This document shows positions 62,998 through 64,000 of a stretch of 64,000 bases of DNA, piece after piece. Origin of the DNA: Gammaproteobacteria bacterium (GTDB taxonomy: Bacteria > Pseudomonadota > Gammaproteobacteria > Chromatiales > Chromatiaceae). Within the stretch, counting starts at the first letter, position 1; each line of letters starts with the position of its first letter. Both the position numbers and the translations under genes were made by a program. Location of the stretch: NCBI GenBank assembly GCA_030148485.1, contig JASBTJ010000039.1, positions 1-64,000 of the forward strand, written 5' to 3'. Below the pieces are notes generated by a model. That model worked only from the letters and a program-made list of their open reading frames with translations, had not been told where the DNA came from and did no database searches.

Positions 62998-64000
62998 ATG
63001 AGCGATCAAGGTATCTATCTCGACAACAATGCCACCACCATGGTCGATCCGACGGTGGTGGAGGTCATGCTGCCTTACTTCAGTGAGCAGTTCGGCAACC
63101 CGTCGTCGCTTCACCAGTTTGGCAACAAGGTGGGCATGGCACTGAAGAAGGCCCGTAAACAGGTACAGGCGTTGCTTGGTGCTGAACATGATTCGGAGAT
63201 CATCTTCACGTCGTGTGGGACCGAGTCCGACTCCACCGCCATCCTGTCGGCGTTGAAGGCGCAGCCGGAACGCAAGGAGATCATCACCACCGTGGTGGAG
63301 CACCCGGCGGTGCTGAGCCTGTGCGAGTACCTGGAAAAGGAAGGTTACAAGGTCCACTACCTGAAGGTGGATAACAAGGGGCGCTTGGACCTGAACACCT
63401 ATCAGAACCTGCTCAGCGACAAGGTCGCCATTGTCTCGGTGATGTGGGCAAACAACGAGACCGGGACCTTCTTCCCGGTGGAACAGATGGCAACCATGGC
63501 CAAGGCCGCCGGTGTCATGTTTCACACCGATGCCGTGCAGGCGGTGGGCAAGGTACCCATCAATCTCAAGGAAAGCGCGATCGACATGCTGTCCGTGTCC
63601 GGCCACAAGCTGCATGCGCCCAAGGGCATTGGCGTGCTGTATCTCAAGCGCGGTGTGCGTTTCCGGCCCTTGTTACGCGGCGGCCATCAGGAACGCGGGC
63701 GTCGTGCCGGTACCGAGGCCGCAGCGTCCATCATCGCCTTGGGTCGAGCCGCTGAAATGGCCATGGAGCACATGGAATACGAGAACACCTGCGTCAAGGC
63801 CATGCGCGACCGGCTGGAAGAGGGCATCCTTGCCAGCGTGTCCCACTGTTTTGTCACCGGTGATCCCGACAACCGGTTGCCGAATACCGCGAACATCGCC
63901 TTCGAATACATCGAGGGCGAAGCGATCCTGTTGCTGCTGAACAAGATGGGCATCGCTGCGTCCAGTGGCTCGGCCTGTACCTCGGGGTCGTTGGAACCGT
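62998..64000 (+). CDS. nifS: Cysteine desulfurase NifS, truncated by the window end
   Basis: Reads 334 residues and is still open at base 64000, so about 60-70 C-terminal residues are missing. PLP enzyme giving sulfur from cysteine to NifU. Start MSDQGIYLDNNATTMVDPT; the ENETG-type motif is WANNETGTFFPVEQ; the PLP lysine is in SVSGHKLHAPKGIGVLYLKR; the active cysteine is in SSGSACTSGSLEP at the very end. It follows nifU by three bases. Confidence 0.97.
   Translation, partial: MSDQGIYLDNNATTMVDPTVVEVMLPYFSEQFGNPSSLHQFGNKVGMALKKARKQVQALLGAEHDSEIIFTSCGTESDSTAILSALKAQPERKEIITTVVEHPAVLSLCEYLEKEGYKVHYLKVDNKGRLDLNTYQNLLSDKVAIVSVMWANNETGTFFPVEQMATMAKAAGVMFHTDAVQAVGKVPINLKESAIDMLSVSGHKLHAPKGIGVLYLKRGVRFRPLLRGGHQERGRRAGTEAAASIIALGRAAEMAMEHMEYENTCVKAMRDRLEEGILASVSHCFVTGDPDNRLPNTANIAFEYIEGEAILLLLNKMGIAASSGSACTSGSLEP

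Overview
The window looks like the chromosome of a nitrogen-fixing, hydrogen-oxidising gammaproteobacterium, most plausibly a purple sulfur bacterium or close relative (Chromatiales-like). This rests on GC-rich DNA, gammaproteobacterial gene order (rluE-icd-nudJ-mnmA-hflD-purB-roxA; clpS-clpA-infA-aat-trxB-ftsK-lolA-rarA) and a hup/hyp hydrogenase locus beside nif genes. No photosynthesis, rRNA, tRNA, phage or CRISPR genes are visible, so the family is an inference.

Region 1 (1-17 kb), mostly minus strand, is housekeeping: an acetyltransferase pair, the ribosomal oxygenase roxA, an OmpA-family protein, purB, an MFS transporter with a small secreted protein, a diguanylate cyclase, aconitase acnA, an 11-residue-repeat lipoprotein, hflD, mnmA, nudJ, a monomeric isocitrate dehydrogenase, rluE and a cold-shock protein. 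Region 2 (17-24 kb) is an N-degron proteolysis cluster: clpS and clpA (adaptor and unfoldase), infA, and the two aminoacyl-protein transferases bpt and aat, followed by a FemAB-like protein and a PilZ protein. Region 3 (24-40 kb) holds trxB, ald, ftsK, lolA, a large sensor with two solute-binding domains plus GGDEF and EAL, rarA, an SDR, a TerC-family protein, a DUF305 membrane protein, lexA with an unusual operator, sthA and a NapF-like ferredoxin.

Region 4 (40-60.5 kb) is a complete uptake-hydrogenase island. On the minus strand 17 genes run hupD-F-G-H-I-J-K-hypA-B-hupR-T-U-V-hypF-C-D-E with overlaps or gaps of at most 14 bases. Divergently, hupS-L-E-C encode the enzyme, whose small subunit has the six-cysteine signature of oxygen-tolerant group 1d hydrogenases. 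HupUV is a hydrogen-sensing hydrogenase, HupT its kinase and HupR an NtrC-type activator with an intact GAFTGA loop. Both halves of the divergent spacer carry sigma-54 promoters, giving a closed circuit: H2 sensing, sigma-54 activation, and synthesis of enzyme, maturases and sensor.

Region 5 (60.5-64 kb) starts a nif region: iscA(nif)-nifU-nifS on the plus strand behind a NifA site and sigma-54 promoter, and on the minus strand a NifZ-like gene and an unrecognised 186-residue protein. The latter has its own sigma-54 promoter and a TGT-N10-ACA NifA site, which makes it the best candidate here for an undescribed nitrogen-fixation or hydrogen-recycling gene. nifS runs off the window end.
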